Below are positions 18,678 through 28,286 of a stretch of DNA of 64,000 nt, one piece after another; the first letter of the stretch is position 1, and each line of letters opens with the position of its first letter. The stretch spans positions 215,115 to 279,114 of the forward strand of contig JAZUBQ010000005.1 in the NCBI GenBank assembly GCA_045638525.1, given 5' to 3'. The DNA comes from SIG452 sp045638525 (GTDB taxonomy: Bacteria; Bacillota; Clostridia; UMGS1840). A program made the translations under genes and the position numbers. The notes under the pieces were generated by a model. That model did not search any database. It saw only the letters and a program-made list of their open reading frames with translations, and was not told where the DNA came from.

Positions 18678-19952
18678 TTAAAATAATCCGCTTTTCTTTA
18701 CTTCTTCCACGGTGAGCATCAATCCTGCTTTGCCGTAGCCGTAGGACAAGGAACCTTGCATAAATGCGGTATAGGGAGGTTTAATGGGAGCATCGGCGGA
18801 AAGCTCGATGGAAGCTCCCTGCACAAAGGCACCTGCCGCCATAATGACCTGATCCTGATATCCGGGCATATCCCAGGGTTCGGGAGATACAAAAGAATCT
18901 ACGGGAGCACCCTTCTGGATTCCCTTACAGAAGGAAATCACTCCTTCGGGTTTTAAGAAATCAATCGCCTGAATAATGCAGTTTCTTGCTTCTTCCGGCT
19001 CGGGTGTCACTTTATATCCCAAATCTTTAAAAATCTGAGCACAAAGTGCGGCTGTTTTTAATGCCTGGCATACCACAAAAGGAGCAAAATAAAGTCCCTG
19101 AATCATAGAGCGTGTTAAGCCAAGGGAAGCACCCACTTCCTTTCCCAGTCCGGGAGAAGTCAGACGCATTGCACACAGCTCAATATATTTTTGTTTTCCT
19201 GCAATATATCCGCCGGTTAAAGCAAGTCCGCCACCGGGATTTTTGATAAGAGAACCGCAAACCAAATCAGCACCGTATTTGGTGGGTTCCGAAGTATTCA
19301 CAAATTCTCCGTAGCAGTTGTCCACAATTACGATGATGTTTTCATTAATCCCCTTCACCACTTTGATGATTTCACCAATTTCTTCGGAGGATAAGGAAAC
19401 ACGACTTTCATAGCCTTTGGACCGCTGAATCAGTACCGCTTTGGTAGTGGCAGGTACTCCGTTTTTGATTGCTTCTAAATCAGGTGCTCCGTCTTTTAAG
19501 GGAATTTCTCCGTAAGATACACCAAATTCTTTTAGGGAACCGGAATTTTCGCCACGAATCCCGATGACTTCCTCCAAGGTGTCATAAGGTCGTCCCGTTA
19601 CGGAAATTAAAGTATCTCCCGGACGAAGCACACCGAAAAATGCAGTGGTCAGAGCGTGAGTACCTGAAATAATGGTATGACGCACCAAAGCATCCTCACA
19701 CTCAAAAATTTCGGCATACAGACGGTCTAAGGTGTCTCTGCCGTGATCATCATAGCCGTAACCGGTAGAAAAATTAAAATGAGTATCTGAAATTCTGCAC
19801 TCCGAAAACGCACGAAGCACTCTTGCCTGATTGTACTGAGAAATTTCTTCTAAGTGTGCAAACACCGAAGTCAGTTTTTTCTCACTTTCTTCCACCAAAT
19901 TAACGGTATCTTGGGAAACTCCTAAAATTTTTGAAAAATCCATACTGTTCAT
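18678..19952 (-). CDS. PLP-dependent Met-gamma-lyase / aluminium-resistance family protein (YnbB-like)
   Basis: A 424-residue cystathionine-gamma-lyase-like PLP enzyme of the PF06838 family. Seen in sequence: GYGYDDHGRDTLDRLYAEI near residue 63, an SGTHAL phosphate-binding region near 92, and LIKNPGGGLALTGGYIAG around 235, which supplies the PLP lysine. The family is widespread next to glutamine synthetase or hfq genes in Bacillota; its reaction is not well defined and the aluminium-resistance name is historical. GAAGGA precedes the ATG. It is followed 71 bases later by the BspA-like gene. A copy of its last 47 bases lies at 15122-15168. Confidence 0.9.
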   Translation of the reverse strand: MNSMDFSKILGVSQDTVNLVEESEKKLTSVFAHLEEISQYNQARVLRAFSECRISDTHFNFSTGYGYDDHGRDTLDRLYAEIFECEDALVRHTIISGTHALTTAFFGVLRPGDTLISVTGRPYDTLEEVIGIRGENSGSLKEFGVSYGEIPLKDGAPDLEAIKNGVPATTKAVLIQRSKGYESRVSLSSEEIGEIIKVVKGINENIIVIVDNCYGEFVNTSEPTKYGADLVCGSLIKNPGGGLALTGGYIAGKQKYIELCAMRLTSPGLGKEVGASLGLTRSMIQGLYFAPFVVCQALKTAALCAQIFKDLGYKVTPEPEEARNCIIQAIDFLKPEGVISFCKGIQKGAPVDSFVSPEPWDMPGYQDQVIMAAGAFVQGASIELSADAPIKPPYTAFMQGSLSYGYGKAGLMLTVEEVKKSGLF

Positions 19953-20129
19953 CAGAATTTATATCCTTCTTCCTATGTAAATTGTTGCACTTTTTAAAAA
20001 TTATACGGAATTATTATACAACTCTCAATGATAAATGTCAACGAAAAGAACAAAAAAGTTAGATTTATCCTCTGTATTTTGACGGAATATGAGAAAATGT
20101 TAAAAATTCCTAATTTTTTCAAAAAAGGC

Positions 20130-20157
20130 TTGAATTTTTGAAAATATGTGATATAAT
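20130..20157 (+). promoter_or_regulatory. Promoter for tig-clpP-clpX
   Basis: TTGAAT and an extended TGA-TATAAT -10 box are separated by 16 bases, ending 47 bases before the tig ATG. The surrounding 19953-20204 region is AT-rich and otherwise empty. Confidence 0.7.
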
Positions 20158-20204
20158 ATTAAAATGTTATAATTGTCAAAAGCAAATTTGGAGGAAAGAA
20201 AACA

Positions 20205-21701
20205 ATGAGTATCAAAATCAAAGATTTAGGCAAAAATCAGGTTGAATTTTCCATTAAAGTAAGTGCAGAAAAATTCAACGAAGGCATCGAAAAAGCGTAC
20301 AGAAAAAATGTGAAGAGTATTGCTCTTCCCGGTTTCCGTAAAGGAAAAGCTCCCAAGAGTATGATTGAAAAAATGTACGGAGAAGGCGTTTTCTTTGACG
20401 ATGCTGTAAACTCCATTCTTCCCGAATTATATGAAGAAGCAATCAAAGAAGCAACTTTAGATGTTGTTTCTCAGCCGGAAGTAGATATCCCCGAAATTTC
20501 CAAAGCAGACGGTTTCACCGCTGTATTTAAAGTATTTGTAAGACCCGTAGTAACCGTTGAAAATTACAAAGGTATCACTGCGAAAAAAGTTGTCTATACT
20601 GTAAAAGACGAAGCTGTTGATGCTGAAATCGACAGAATCAGAGAAAGAAATTCCAGAATCGTTCCCGTTGAAGACAGAGCGATTGAAAACGGCGACATCG
20701 CTAATATCGACTTTGAAGGCTTTGTAGATGGTGTTGCATTTGCAGGCGGTAAAGGTGATGCATTCGATTTAACCATCGGAAGCGGTCAGTTCATCCCCGG
20801 TTTTGAAGAACAGTTAATCGGTAAAGGTACCGGTGATGATGTTTTAGTGAAAGTAACCTTCCCCGAAGAATATCATGCAGAAGAATTAAAAGGCAAAGAT
20901 GCAGAATTTAAAGTAAAAATCAACAAAGTTACCACCAAAGAATTGCCTGAAGCAGATGACGAACTGGCAAAAGATGTTTCTGAATTTGATACTTTAGCTG
21001 AATTCAAAGCTGATATCAAAGCAAAAATGGAAAAACAGATGTCTGAACGTGCTGATGTACAGTTTGAAAACGAAGTGGTAGATCAGATTGCAAACGGTGT
21101 TGAAATTGACATTCCTCAGTCTATGATTGATGAAAGAGTAAACATGTTGGCAAGAGATTTTGAAAATGGCTTAATGCAACAGGGCATCAACCGTGAAATG
21201 TATTTAAAATATACCGGTATGGATGAACAGGCATACTTAGGTCAGTTCAAACAGAATGCTGAAATTCAGGTAAAATCTATGTTAGTTCTGGAAGCTATTG
21301 CTCGTCAGGAAAAAATCGAAGCAACCGATGCTGACTTAGATGCTGAAAAAGATAAATTAAGCGCTCATTACGGAATTGACAAAGAAAAAATCTCCAACTT
21401 CTTACCGGATGAAGACCTGAAAAAAGATATCATTATCAGAAAAGCAGTTGATTTTGTAAAAGATAACGCTGTTTGCCAGGAAATTTCCGAAGAAGAAGCG
21501 AAAGCTGAAATGGAAGCAAAAGCAGAAGAAAAACCCGCTAAAAAAACTGCTGCGAAAAAAACTACTAAAAAAGCAGATGACGATAAAGAAGCAGCTCCCA
21601 AAAAGACTGCTGCAAAAAAAACTACTAAAAAAGCAGACACCGACGAAGCTGAAGCTCCGAAAAAAACCACCAGAAAGAAAAAAACCGAGGATGCTCAGTA
21701 A
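20205..21701 (+). CDS. tig: Trigger factor with a lysine/alanine-rich C-terminal tail
   Basis: A ribosome-associated chaperone and peptidyl-prolyl isomerase of 498 residues; the usual length is 425-450. The ribosome-binding loop GFRKGKAPKSMIE is near residue 44, the FKBP-like domain lies around 155-245 (NGDIANIDFEGFVDG, FIPGFEEQLIG), and the substrate-binding C-domain runs to about 435. The extra tail of about 55 residues is made of KKTAAKKTTKKAD-type repeats, resembling histone H1 or bacterial HBsu/Hc1-like tails. GGAGG precedes the ATG. It starts the tig-clpP-clpX operon, the standard clostridial order. Confidence 0.97.
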   Translation: MSIKIKDLGKNQVEFSIKVSAEKFNEGIEKAYRKNVKSIALPGFRKGKAPKSMIEKMYGEGVFFDDAVNSILPELYEEAIKEATLDVVSQPEVDIPEISKADGFTAVFKVFVRPVVTVENYKGITAKKVVYTVKDEAVDAEIDRIRERNSRIVPVEDRAIENGDIANIDFEGFVDGVAFAGGKGDAFDLTIGSGQFIPGFEEQLIGKGTGDDVLVKVTFPEEYHAEELKGKDAEFKVKINKVTTKELPEADDELAKDVSEFDTLAEFKADIKAKMEKQMSERADVQFENEVVDQIANGVEIDIPQSMIDERVNMLARDFENGLMQQGINREMYLKYTGMDEQAYLGQFKQNAEIQVKSMLVLEAIARQEKIEATDADLDAEKDKLSAHYGIDKEKISNFLPDEDLKKDIIIRKAVDFVKDNAVCQEISEEEAKAEMEAKAEEKPAKKTAAKKTTKKADDDKEAAPKKTAAKKTTKKADTDEAEAPKKTTRKKKTEDAQ

Positions 21702-21725
21702 GTAACCGAAAGGATTTGACCAAAC

Positions 21726-22307
21726 ATGAGTTTAGTTCCCTACGTTGTTGAACAAACCAGTCGTGGCGAAAGAACCTATGATATTTTTTCCCGACTGTTA
21801 AAAGACAGAATCATTTTTTTGGCAGATGAAGTAAACGATGCTACTGCAAGTTTAGTTGTGGCACAGTTGCTGTTTTTAGAAGCAGAAGATCCGGACAAGG
21901 ATATTCAACTCTACATTAACAGCCCCGGCGGTTCTATTACTGCAGGGATGGCAATTTATGATACCATGCAATATGTAAAACCTGACGTTTCTACTATTTG
22001 TATCGGTATGGCCGCTTCTATGGGTGCATTCCTTTTAAGTGCAGGTGCTCCCGGAAAAAGATTGGCTCTGCCTAATTCCGAAATTATGATTCATCAGCCT
22101 TTAGGCGGAATGCAAGGTCAAGCAACCGATATTAAGATTCACGCAGACCGGATTTTAAAAATGCGTGACCATTTGAATCAGATTTTAAGTGAACGTACCG
22201 GTCAACCGCTGGAAGTGATTCAAAGAGATACCGAACGTGATAACTTTATGTCAGCTGCCGAAGCGAAAGCCTATGGTTTGATTGACAAAGTCATCGAAAA
22301 AAGATAA
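21726..22307 (+). CDS. clpP: ATP-dependent Clp protease proteolytic subunit
   Basis: A 193-residue serine protease forming the barrel used by ClpX and ClpC. The catalytic serine is in GMAASMGAFLL near residue 98, the histidine in IMIHQPLGG near 123, and the aspartate in the C-terminal RDTERDNFM region near 172. Length matches ClpP. It lies 24 bases after tig and 85 before clpX in the same direction. A weak hairpin (22314-22341) lies between clpP and clpX but lacks a clear T-run, so transcription probably continues. Confidence 0.97.
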   Translation: MSLVPYVVEQTSRGERTYDIFSRLLKDRIIFLADEVNDATASLVVAQLLFLEAEDPDKDIQLYINSPGGSITAGMAIYDTMQYVKPDVSTICIGMAASMGAFLLSAGAPGKRLALPNSEIMIHQPLGGMQGQATDIKIHADRILKMRDHLNQILSERTGQPLEVIQRDTERDNFMSAAEAKAYGLIDKVIEKR

Positions 22308-22392
22308 CAAGAAAATGGCGTGACGGTTTCGTTGCGCCATTCTTATTCAGTGAATATACCCCATAAAAAAAGAACGGGAAGGCAGTGATATT

Positions 22393-23643
22393 ATGGCAAA
22401 CAGAAGAGATAACGATCAGCAGTTTTGTTACTTCTGCGGCAAATCCACAGGTGAAGTGGATCAGATTGTAACCGGAGGTGCTGCAAATATCTGCGACGAA
22501 TGTATTATCAGCTGTTATGAGTTGATTACCGGAACAAGCCACCAACATTCCAAAACAAAATCTTCCGCAGAAACTGAAGATTTTGTAATGTTAAAACCAA
22601 AAGAAATCAAAGAAAAACTGGACGAGTATGTTATCGGTCAGGAGAAAGCAAAAATTGCCCTTTCGGTTGCTGTATACAATCATTATAAACGAGTGAATAA
22701 ACCGCAAACCAATGATGATGATACCGAACTGAAAAAAAGCAACGTTCTTCTCTTGGGTCCCACAGGATCCGGAAAAACGTTGTTGGCACAAACATTGGCA
22801 AAAATTTTAAATGTTCCGTTTGCGATCACCGATGCTACCACTCTGACCGAAGCAGGCTATGTCGGTGAAGACGTAGAAAACATTTTACTCCGCTTGATTC
22901 AGGCTGCAGATTTTGATATTAAAAAAGCGCAAAAAGGAATCATCTATATTGATGAAATTGATAAAATCGCAAGAAAATCTGAAAACCCGTCCATCACCCG
23001 TGACGTAAGTGGTGAAGGTGTACAGCAAGCACTCTTAAAAATCATTGAAGGCACAGTTGCAAATGTTCCTCCACAGGGTGGCAGAAAACATCCCCATCAG
23101 GAATTTTTATCCATTGATACTTCCAACATCCTCTTTATCTGCGGCGGTGCATTTGACGGTGTTGAAAAAATTATTGAACAACGCAGCAAAGAAACCACAC
23201 TCGGTTTCACCGCTCAAATTCAATCAAAAAAAGAAACATCAAAATCCAAGTTGTTGGCGGATATCACTCCTCAAGACTTGTTAAAATACGGACTGATTCC
23301 TGAATTTGCAGGCAGACTCCCTGTGATTGTTGCTTTGGAAGAATTATCCAAAGATGCCCTGCTCCGTGTTCTGTTGGAACCCAAGAATTCAGTTATCAAA
23401 CAGTATCAGAAGCTGATGCAATATGATGGCGTAGATTTGGAATTTGAACCCGAGGCGCTGGATAAAATCGTTGAAAAAGCATTGGAAAGAAATACTGGTG
23501 CGCGTGGTCTTCGTTCCATTGTTGAAGGCGCTCTGATGGAAATTATGTATGAAACTCCCTCCGATGAATCCATCCAAAAAGTTATCATCACAAAAGATTG
23601 TATTGAAGGCTCTACTCCCCCAAAAGTAGTAAAAAGTGCATAA
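22393..23643 (+). CDS. clpX: ClpX unfoldase subunit of the Clp protease
   Basis: A 416-residue AAA+ unfoldase. The N-terminal zinc-binding domain has the four cysteines CYFCGK and CDECI (residues about 14-43). Walker A GPTGSGKTLLA is near 118, Walker B IIYIDEIDKI near 183, and the ClpP-contacting loop contains LGF in TTLGFTAQ near 274. The sensor and arginine-finger regions (GGAFDGVEKII, GLIPEFAGRLP) are intact. It is the last gene of the operon and is followed directly by an intrinsic terminator. Confidence 0.97.
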   Translation: MANRRDNDQQFCYFCGKSTGEVDQIVTGGAANICDECIISCYELITGTSHQHSKTKSSAETEDFVMLKPKEIKEKLDEYVIGQEKAKIALSVAVYNHYKRVNKPQTNDDDTELKKSNVLLLGPTGSGKTLLAQTLAKILNVPFAITDATTLTEAGYVGEDVENILLRLIQAADFDIKKAQKGIIYIDEIDKIARKSENPSITRDVSGEGVQQALLKIIEGTVANVPPQGGRKHPHQEFLSIDTSNILFICGGAFDGVEKIIEQRSKETTLGFTAQIQSKKETSKSKLLADITPQDLLKYGLIPEFAGRLPVIVALEELSKDALLRVLLEPKNSVIKQYQKLMQYDGVDLEFEPEALDKIVEKALERNTGARGLRSIVEGALMEIMYETPSDESIQKVIITKDCIEGSTPPKVVKSA

Positions 23644-23650
23644 CGGAAAA

Positions 23651-23679
23651 GAAGGTATCCGACGATACCTTCTTTTTTT
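23651..23679 (+). terminator. Terminator of tig-clpP-clpX
   Basis: A 9-bp stem GAAGGTATC / GATACCTTC with a 4-base loop is followed by seven Ts. It lies 7 bases after the clpX stop codon. Confidence 0.92.
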
Positions 23680-23701
23680 AGTCAATTTCGCTGAAAAAAC
23701 G

Positions 23702-23730
23702 TTGACATCGCAAAAAAACTATGCTATAAT
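23702..23730 (+). promoter_or_regulatory. Consensus sigma-A promoter of tRNA-Leu
   Basis: TTGACA (23702-23707) and TATAAT (23725-23730) are separated by exactly 17 bases, with an extended TGC just before the -10. It ends 12 bases before the tRNA. Confidence 0.95.
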
Positions 23731-23742
23731 AACGTAAGTTAT

Positions 23743-23825
<83 letters not shown>

Positions 23826-23830
23826 AAAAA

Positions 23831-23862
23831 GAAGATGTTCTATTCGGAACATCTTCTTTTTT
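23831..23862 (+). terminator. Terminator of tRNA-Leu
   Basis: A 10-bp stem GAAGATGTTC / GAACATCTTC with a 6-base loop is followed by six Ts. An A-run precedes it, so it may also stop the opposite-strand DUF2207 transcript. Confidence 0.92.
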
Positions 23863-23882
23863 GCTTTTATATCATAACATAT

Positions 23883-25529
23883 TTATCTGGAGCCGCCGCC
23901 ATGACCGCCGCCGGAGAATCCGCCTCCGCCACCCATGGAAGCACGACCGCCCATACCGCCGGTTCTTCGTGCCTGCAATGCTTTTTGTGCCGAATGATGC
24001 ATACTGTGATAATAGCTATGTGCAACGATTACGTTACGATTATAGTATTCCAGTTCGGGAATTTTTTCGGGATACACAGTTTTCAGTTGTTTTAACACCT
24101 TATCCGCGATACCAAACAAGGTAGCGTAGACCAGATATTCTTTCCAGATAACTGTTTCAGTTACACTTCGTTCTGCAATCAAGGTGAAGTCTTCCAAATA
24201 TTTTTTCAATCCCATCACCTGAGAAAGTTCCTCTTTACCATGATCACTTAAATCCTTGATGCAGTTCCCTGCCCCTTGCAAAAATCCGCCGTCAGCGGTA
24301 AACTTTTGCTCTCCACCAATCGCTACATTTTCAACAACAGCGTTGATTTGTTCAGGATGTTTGTAGGCATACTGTTCCAGTTCTTTTTCCTGCAAAATCC
24401 CATCATCACCTGCGGAAAGTTTTAAAAGGTGATATAAGCTGATTTCAGGCACTGTAGAAGGTTCTTTTACGAGCTTTAAATTTACGCTTTCTTTCACCTT
24501 GCCAAAGATGCCGACATTTTCCTCCAACTGAGGTTCAATGGACCCTTGATTTATCATAGATAAAATTAAAGCTCCGATAATTAAGCTTTTATCTTCTGCC
24601 ACATCAAAATTCTGTGCAAGATAGTGGGATATTTCCATTTCCCCGCTGTTAGGAACTTCTCTGAAATAGTCAGCAGCCTGATAAAATTTCCGAAGGGCAT
24701 TCTTACGCTTAATGTAAAACACCAAGCATAAAATCAAAACAACAAAAATAACAATTCCTACAATAGCCCCAATCACTTTTTCAAACAAGCTTTCCTGTTC
24801 GCCATAATCGCTACCGTCAAAGGCTTTCTGCATTACTGTTTCAAATGATTCATTCAGAGTTGTTTTCGGAAAAATGATACCTTGATCCAATCGAAGCATT
24901 ACAATCATTGAATCGTCATTTTCCAATGCTGAAGTGGTATACGCATTGATATTACCTTCCAAAAACTCAACATATCCCTCATAACCAAACGCCCAGATAC
25001 CGGCATTATTTTCATCCAACTTGGTACCGTTTTGCATCACAATGCTGATATGAGCATCGGTTGGAAATGTTGACATATCAGGATTTATGAACATAAAATT
25101 CGTTCCATCAAAGTCGGTATAGCTTTTGATAAAATCTGAAACGACATATTCAATGGCATATCGGTTTTCACCATACTCTGAAATCCCGAAGCACAGCTCT
25201 ACCCCGTCATTTGTCTTGACAATCCCACATTTTCTCGCTTTTTTGGAAAATCCCCAATCAATATCCCAGGATTCTACGAAAGTATAGGCGCCATTTACAT
25301 CCGATACTGCAAAATCAGAAAGCGAAATGTCTTCGGTATTAATCGAAATGTAGTTCTCAGTTCCGTCTGTAAATACACCTTGCCAGGTTTGAACAATATA
25401 AGCACTTCCGTCATCTCTTACAGTCACTTCAATATCAATTTCGGATACATTATTTCCTGCTAAAGCAGGTACAGAAACCACCAAAAACACCAAAAATATC
25501 GAAAACAGAAGTTTTTGAATCTTGCTCAT
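23883..25529 (-). CDS. DUF2207-family membrane protein with Gly-rich C-terminus
   Basis: A 548-residue protein with a signal peptide, a DUF2207-type extracellular domain (to about residue 230), a transmembrane segment near 258-278 followed by a KRK stop-transfer, and a long cytoplasmic-side region with a second weak hydrophobic stretch. It ends in a flexible tail of Gly, Ser and His with the pattern GGGGGFSGGGHGGGSR, typical of this family. The function of DUF2207 proteins is unknown. They commonly sit beside LemA genes, exactly as here with 9 bases between, so a joint envelope role is inferred. Confidence 0.9.
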   Translation of the reverse strand: MSKIQKLLFSIFLVFLVVSVPALAGNNVSEIDIEVTVRDDGSAYIVQTWQGVFTDGTENYISINTEDISLSDFAVSDVNGAYTFVESWDIDWGFSKKARKCGIVKTNDGVELCFGISEYGENRYAIEYVVSDFIKSYTDFDGTNFMFINPDMSTFPTDAHISIVMQNGTKLDENNAGIWAFGYEGYVEFLEGNINAYTTSALENDDSMIVMLRLDQGIIFPKTTLNESFETVMQKAFDGSDYGEQESLFEKVIGAIVGIVIFVVLILCLVFYIKRKNALRKFYQAADYFREVPNSGEMEISHYLAQNFDVAEDKSLIIGALILSMINQGSIEPQLEENVGIFGKVKESVNLKLVKEPSTVPEISLYHLLKLSAGDDGILQEKELEQYAYKHPEQINAVVENVAIGGEQKFTADGGFLQGAGNCIKDLSDHGKEELSQVMGLKKYLEDFTLIAERSVTETVIWKEYLVYATLFGIADKVLKQLKTVYPEKIPELEYYNRNVIVAHSYYHSMHHSAQKALQARRTGGMGGRASMGGGGGFSGGGHGGGSR

Positions 25530-25538
25530 TCGCCTACC

Positions 25539-26084
25539 TCATTTCATACTCGGCATGTCTGATTTTTTCTCATCGCTTTGTAAATACTCACGGCTTTCAA
25601 TGCGAAGCAAACATGCCGCAATGGATGTGGGAAACATCCGAATGGTACGATTTAATTTCGTCACGCTGTCATTATATACCAGACGTGATTTTCTCACCAT
25701 TTCTTCATATTGATTTACGCTGTCCATTGTTTTAATATAGTTTTCGTTTGCTTTCAGCTCAGGGTAACTTTCGGCAACTGCCATAATTTTTCCCATAGCC
25801 TCTACCAGCATATTTTCCTGTGCATTCACATCTTTTGCAGAACTTCCTGCATGAATTGATGTACGCATTTTGATGGTATCGGAAATGGTTTTATATTCGT
25901 GTTCCGCATATCCTTTCGTTAAATCCAACAACGCGGTTAACGCATCCCAACGGGAAGAAAGCTGAACACCAATCTGACTCATGGCATTATTGATATTCTC
26001 ATCCATTACCACAAGTTTTCTTTGTTCCGAAATAAACCAAATCACCAAAATTGCCACAATGATTGCTACGATTATGATTGTCAT
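25539..26084 (-). CDS. lemA: LemA family protein
   Basis: A protein of about 181 residues with one N-terminal membrane segment (IIIVAIIVAILVIWF) and a helical-bundle LemA domain; recognisable parts are MDENINNAMSQIGVQLSSRWDALTALLD and MRTSIHAG. LemA proteins are membrane-anchored; the Listeria member has been linked to antigen processing but the cellular job is unknown. The ATG at 26082-26084 is chosen because AAAGGAAG lies ahead of it and the LemA membrane helix starts right after. A longer upstream frame lacks family similarity. It is cotranscribed with the DUF2207 gene. Confidence 0.9.
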   Translation of the reverse strand: MTIIIVAIIVAILVIWFISEQRKLVVMDENINNAMSQIGVQLSSRWDALTALLDLTKGYAEHEYKTISDTIKMRTSIHAGSSAKDVNAQENMLVEAMGKIMAVAESYPELKANENYIKTMDSVNQYEEMVRKSRLVYNDSVTKLNRTIRMFPTSIAACLLRIESREYLQSDEKKSDMPSMK

Positions 26085-26285
26085 AATACATACACTTCCT
26101 TTATTATAATTTTTCCGGGACACAAGAAAATGGTGCCCTCTTTTCAATAAATGCCGCAAGGAAATTATCCGAAATGTTAACTTATTATAACATAATCTGT
26201 CACAAAAATCAATCATATTTCCAAAAATCCAAAAAGTTCGCATAGACAATTTCGATATTTTTATCATTTCTTTTTATAATTTCTA

Positions 26286-26314
26286 TTGATAATCAATCAA
26301 AAGTATGCTATAAT
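26286..26314 (+). promoter_or_regulatory. Promoter of the acyltransferase gene
   Basis: TTGATA and TATAAT are separated by 17 bases with an extended TGC. It ends 37 bases before the ATG at 26352. Confidence 0.88.
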
Positions 26315-26351
26315 ACTGTCGAAAATTGTTGATTTACTAATTGGAGGTTAT

Positions 26352-27473
26352 ATGAATCTGTCAAAACGAAACACTGCCCTGGATATCGTAAGAATTGTAG
26401 CAATGTTTTCGGTGGTAGCAATCCATTTTCCGTTACATACCGGTTACTATAACGAAGTGATGTTGGGGATGTCAATGTTGCTGTTTACCGTATTAAGAAC
26501 AGCATTTTCCTATTGCGTTCCCCTATTCATTATGCTGAGCGGATATCTGCTGAATAAAAAAACATTATCAAAACAATATTATTCCGGCATTACAAAAACA
26601 TTGGGAATTTATGTTCTTGCCTCAGTTTTTTGTATGATATTTAAAAGATTTTTCTTTGGAGATTCTTTAAGCTTCCAAGGTATTCTCTTTAGTATTCTGG
26701 ATTTCTCGGGAGCAAATTACGCTTGGTATATCGAAATGTACATCGGATTGTTTTTATTGATTCCATTTCTTAATCTGATGTATCACGGTTTAGACGGCAA
26801 ACGACAAAAAATAGTTCTCATTGTAACACTGATTTGTTTATCAAATCTTCCAACTGTACTGAATATCTTTAATTTTACCGAACCCGGATGGTTTAAAGCT
26901 CCCACTTCTTCCAGACGTTATCAGCCATTGGTAATGGATTGGTGGGTTAATATTTACCCCATTACTTACTATATGTTGGGAGCATATCTGAAAGAATATC
27001 CTATCAAACTGAAAAAACGTTATTCTTTTGTTTTACTGGCAATTACGGCTTTATGTTTTGGTATTTTTAATTACTACCGTGACTGCGGAAGTTATTTTTC
27101 CTGGGGATCTTACACAGACTGGTATGGAATGCAGGCATTGATTCTTGCTGTTTTAATGTTTTTGTTTTTGTCAAAAATTGACACTTCCAAATTCCCTGTA
27201 ACATTAAAAAAAGTGCTTGCCCATATTTCAGATTTATGTCTAGGTGGATATTTAATCTCTTATATCGCAGACAATGTGATTTATGCCTACCTCCGACCGT
27301 TAGTTCCGGCAATGAATCAAAGAGTGTTGCTTTATATCCCTACGGTTCTTCTGATAGGAACAATCTCACTTTTACTTTCGCAGATTTTAAACTGGATTTA
27401 TAAGGGCTTTGAAATGACCATTAAAAAAATCTTCTCCCTAAAACAAACTAAAAAAACACAAGAAATTATGTAA
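26352..27473 (+). CDS. Acyltransferase 3 family membrane protein (OafA-like)
   Basis: About 373 residues with roughly ten membrane segments. The N-terminal signature RNTALDIVRIVAMFSVVAIHFP contains the catalytic-type histidine of the acyltransferase-3 family, and FIMLSGYLL follows. Such enzymes add acetyl or other acyl groups to cell-surface sugars or peptidoglycan. The ATG at 26352 has GGAGGT 8 bases ahead; an upstream in-frame ATG would overlap the promoter and add an unrelated stretch. It is a single-gene unit with its own promoter and terminator. The substrate is unknown. Confidence 0.88.
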   Translation: MNLSKRNTALDIVRIVAMFSVVAIHFPLHTGYYNEVMLGMSMLLFTVLRTAFSYCVPLFIMLSGYLLNKKTLSKQYYSGITKTLGIYVLASVFCMIFKRFFFGDSLSFQGILFSILDFSGANYAWYIEMYIGLFLLIPFLNLMYHGLDGKRQKIVLIVTLICLSNLPTVLNIFNFTEPGWFKAPTSSRRYQPLVMDWWVNIYPITYYMLGAYLKEYPIKLKKRYSFVLLAITALCFGIFNYYRDCGSYFSWGSYTDWYGMQALILAVLMFLFLSKIDTSKFPVTLKKVLAHISDLCLGGYLISYIADNVIYAYLRPLVPAMNQRVLLYIPTVLLIGTISLLLSQILNWIYKGFEMTIKKIFSLKQTKKTQEIM

Positions 27474-27474
27474 A

Positions 27475-27508
27475 AAAACAGGAAATCTCTACTGAGATTT
27501 CCTGTTTT
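27475..27508. terminator. Bidirectional terminator between acyltransferase and sigK
   Basis: A stem of about 15 bp (27475-27489 with 27494-27508) has loop TACT, an A-run before and a T-run after. It sits between two convergent genes. Confidence 0.9.
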
Positions 27509-27514
27509 ATATTG

Positions 27515-28204
27515 TTATTCATTCTCCAATTCTTCCAATAACTTTTCTAATGCCCGCTTTTCAATACGTGACACATAAGATCGGGAGATTCCATACTTTT
27601 TTGCAACCTCACGTTGCGGTATCGCATGACCATCGGATAACCCGTAACGAAGAACAATAATCTCCTTCTCTCTGTCAGTTAGTACCTTTCGGATAGCTTG
27701 ATACAGTTTTTGCTGATGAATCCCCTTGATTGCTTCCAAAAAAACGGATTCTTCATCATTTGCCAAAACATCAATCAAGGATATTTCGTTTCCTTCCGAA
27801 TCTTTTCCGATCGGTTCCTCCAACGAAACTTCATTGACCAACTTTTTTTCAGCACGAATGACCATCAGAATTTCATTTTCAATACACCTTACCGCATAGG
27901 TCGCCAAGCGAATGTTTTTATCAGGATTAAAAGAATTGACCGCTTTAATCAACCCAATGGTACCAATAGAAATTAAATCATCTGTTTCCTGCTTTTCTTT
28001 GGTGTACTTTTTGGCGACATAAGCCACCAATCTGAGATTTGATTCAATCAACCGGTCTCTGGCCGAGTCATCCCCTTCCCGGAATTTTTGCCACAACGCA
28101 TCCTCCTCTGCTTTCGACAAAGCCTTGGGAAAACTTCCGACATTACCGAAATAGCCCAGAAAGAAGACAACACTCCGAAGCGCTTCAAACACTAAATGCC
28201 ACAT
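27515..28204 (-). CDS. sigK: Sporulation sigma factor sigma-K (pro-form)
   Basis: A 229-residue sigma-70 family protein. The N-terminus has the hydrophobic pro-sequence MWHLVFEALRSVVFFLGY, which in Bacillus anchors pro-sigma-K at the membrane until SpoIVFB cuts it. Region 2 (DLISIGTIGLIKAV, ATYAVRCIENEI) and region 4 (LTDREKEIIVLRYGL, ISRSYVSRIEKRALEKL) are complete. The ATG at 28202-28204 has AAAAGGA 8 bases ahead and gives the expected pro-protein; an ATG eight codons earlier has no site. The gene is continuous, with no skin-type insertion. It directs late mother-cell transcription, which marks the host as a spore former. Confidence 0.93.
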   Translation of the reverse strand: MWHLVFEALRSVVFFLGYFGNVGSFPKALSKAEEDALWQKFREGDDSARDRLIESNLRLVAYVAKKYTKEKQETDDLISIGTIGLIKAVNSFNPDKNIRLATYAVRCIENEILMVIRAEKKLVNEVSLEEPIGKDSEGNEISLIDVLANDEESVFLEAIKGIHQQKLYQAIRKVLTDREKEIIVLRYGLSDGHAIPQREVAKKYGISRSYVSRIEKRALEKLLEELENE

Positions 28205-28286
28205 ACGAAAAATCCTTTTTGATTTCATACTATGACACGGTTACAAAATTCTTGCCAGTCCCTTAAAAAGAGTTTTTGATAAAAAG

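Noticed and set aside
22314..22341. Hairpin between clpP and clpX as terminator
   Set aside because: The stem is only about 7 bp, the loop is large and there is no T-run; it would not end transcription efficiently.
27515..28204. A skin-type prophage interruption of sigK, as in some spore formers
   Set aside because: The gene is continuous with all sigma regions present.
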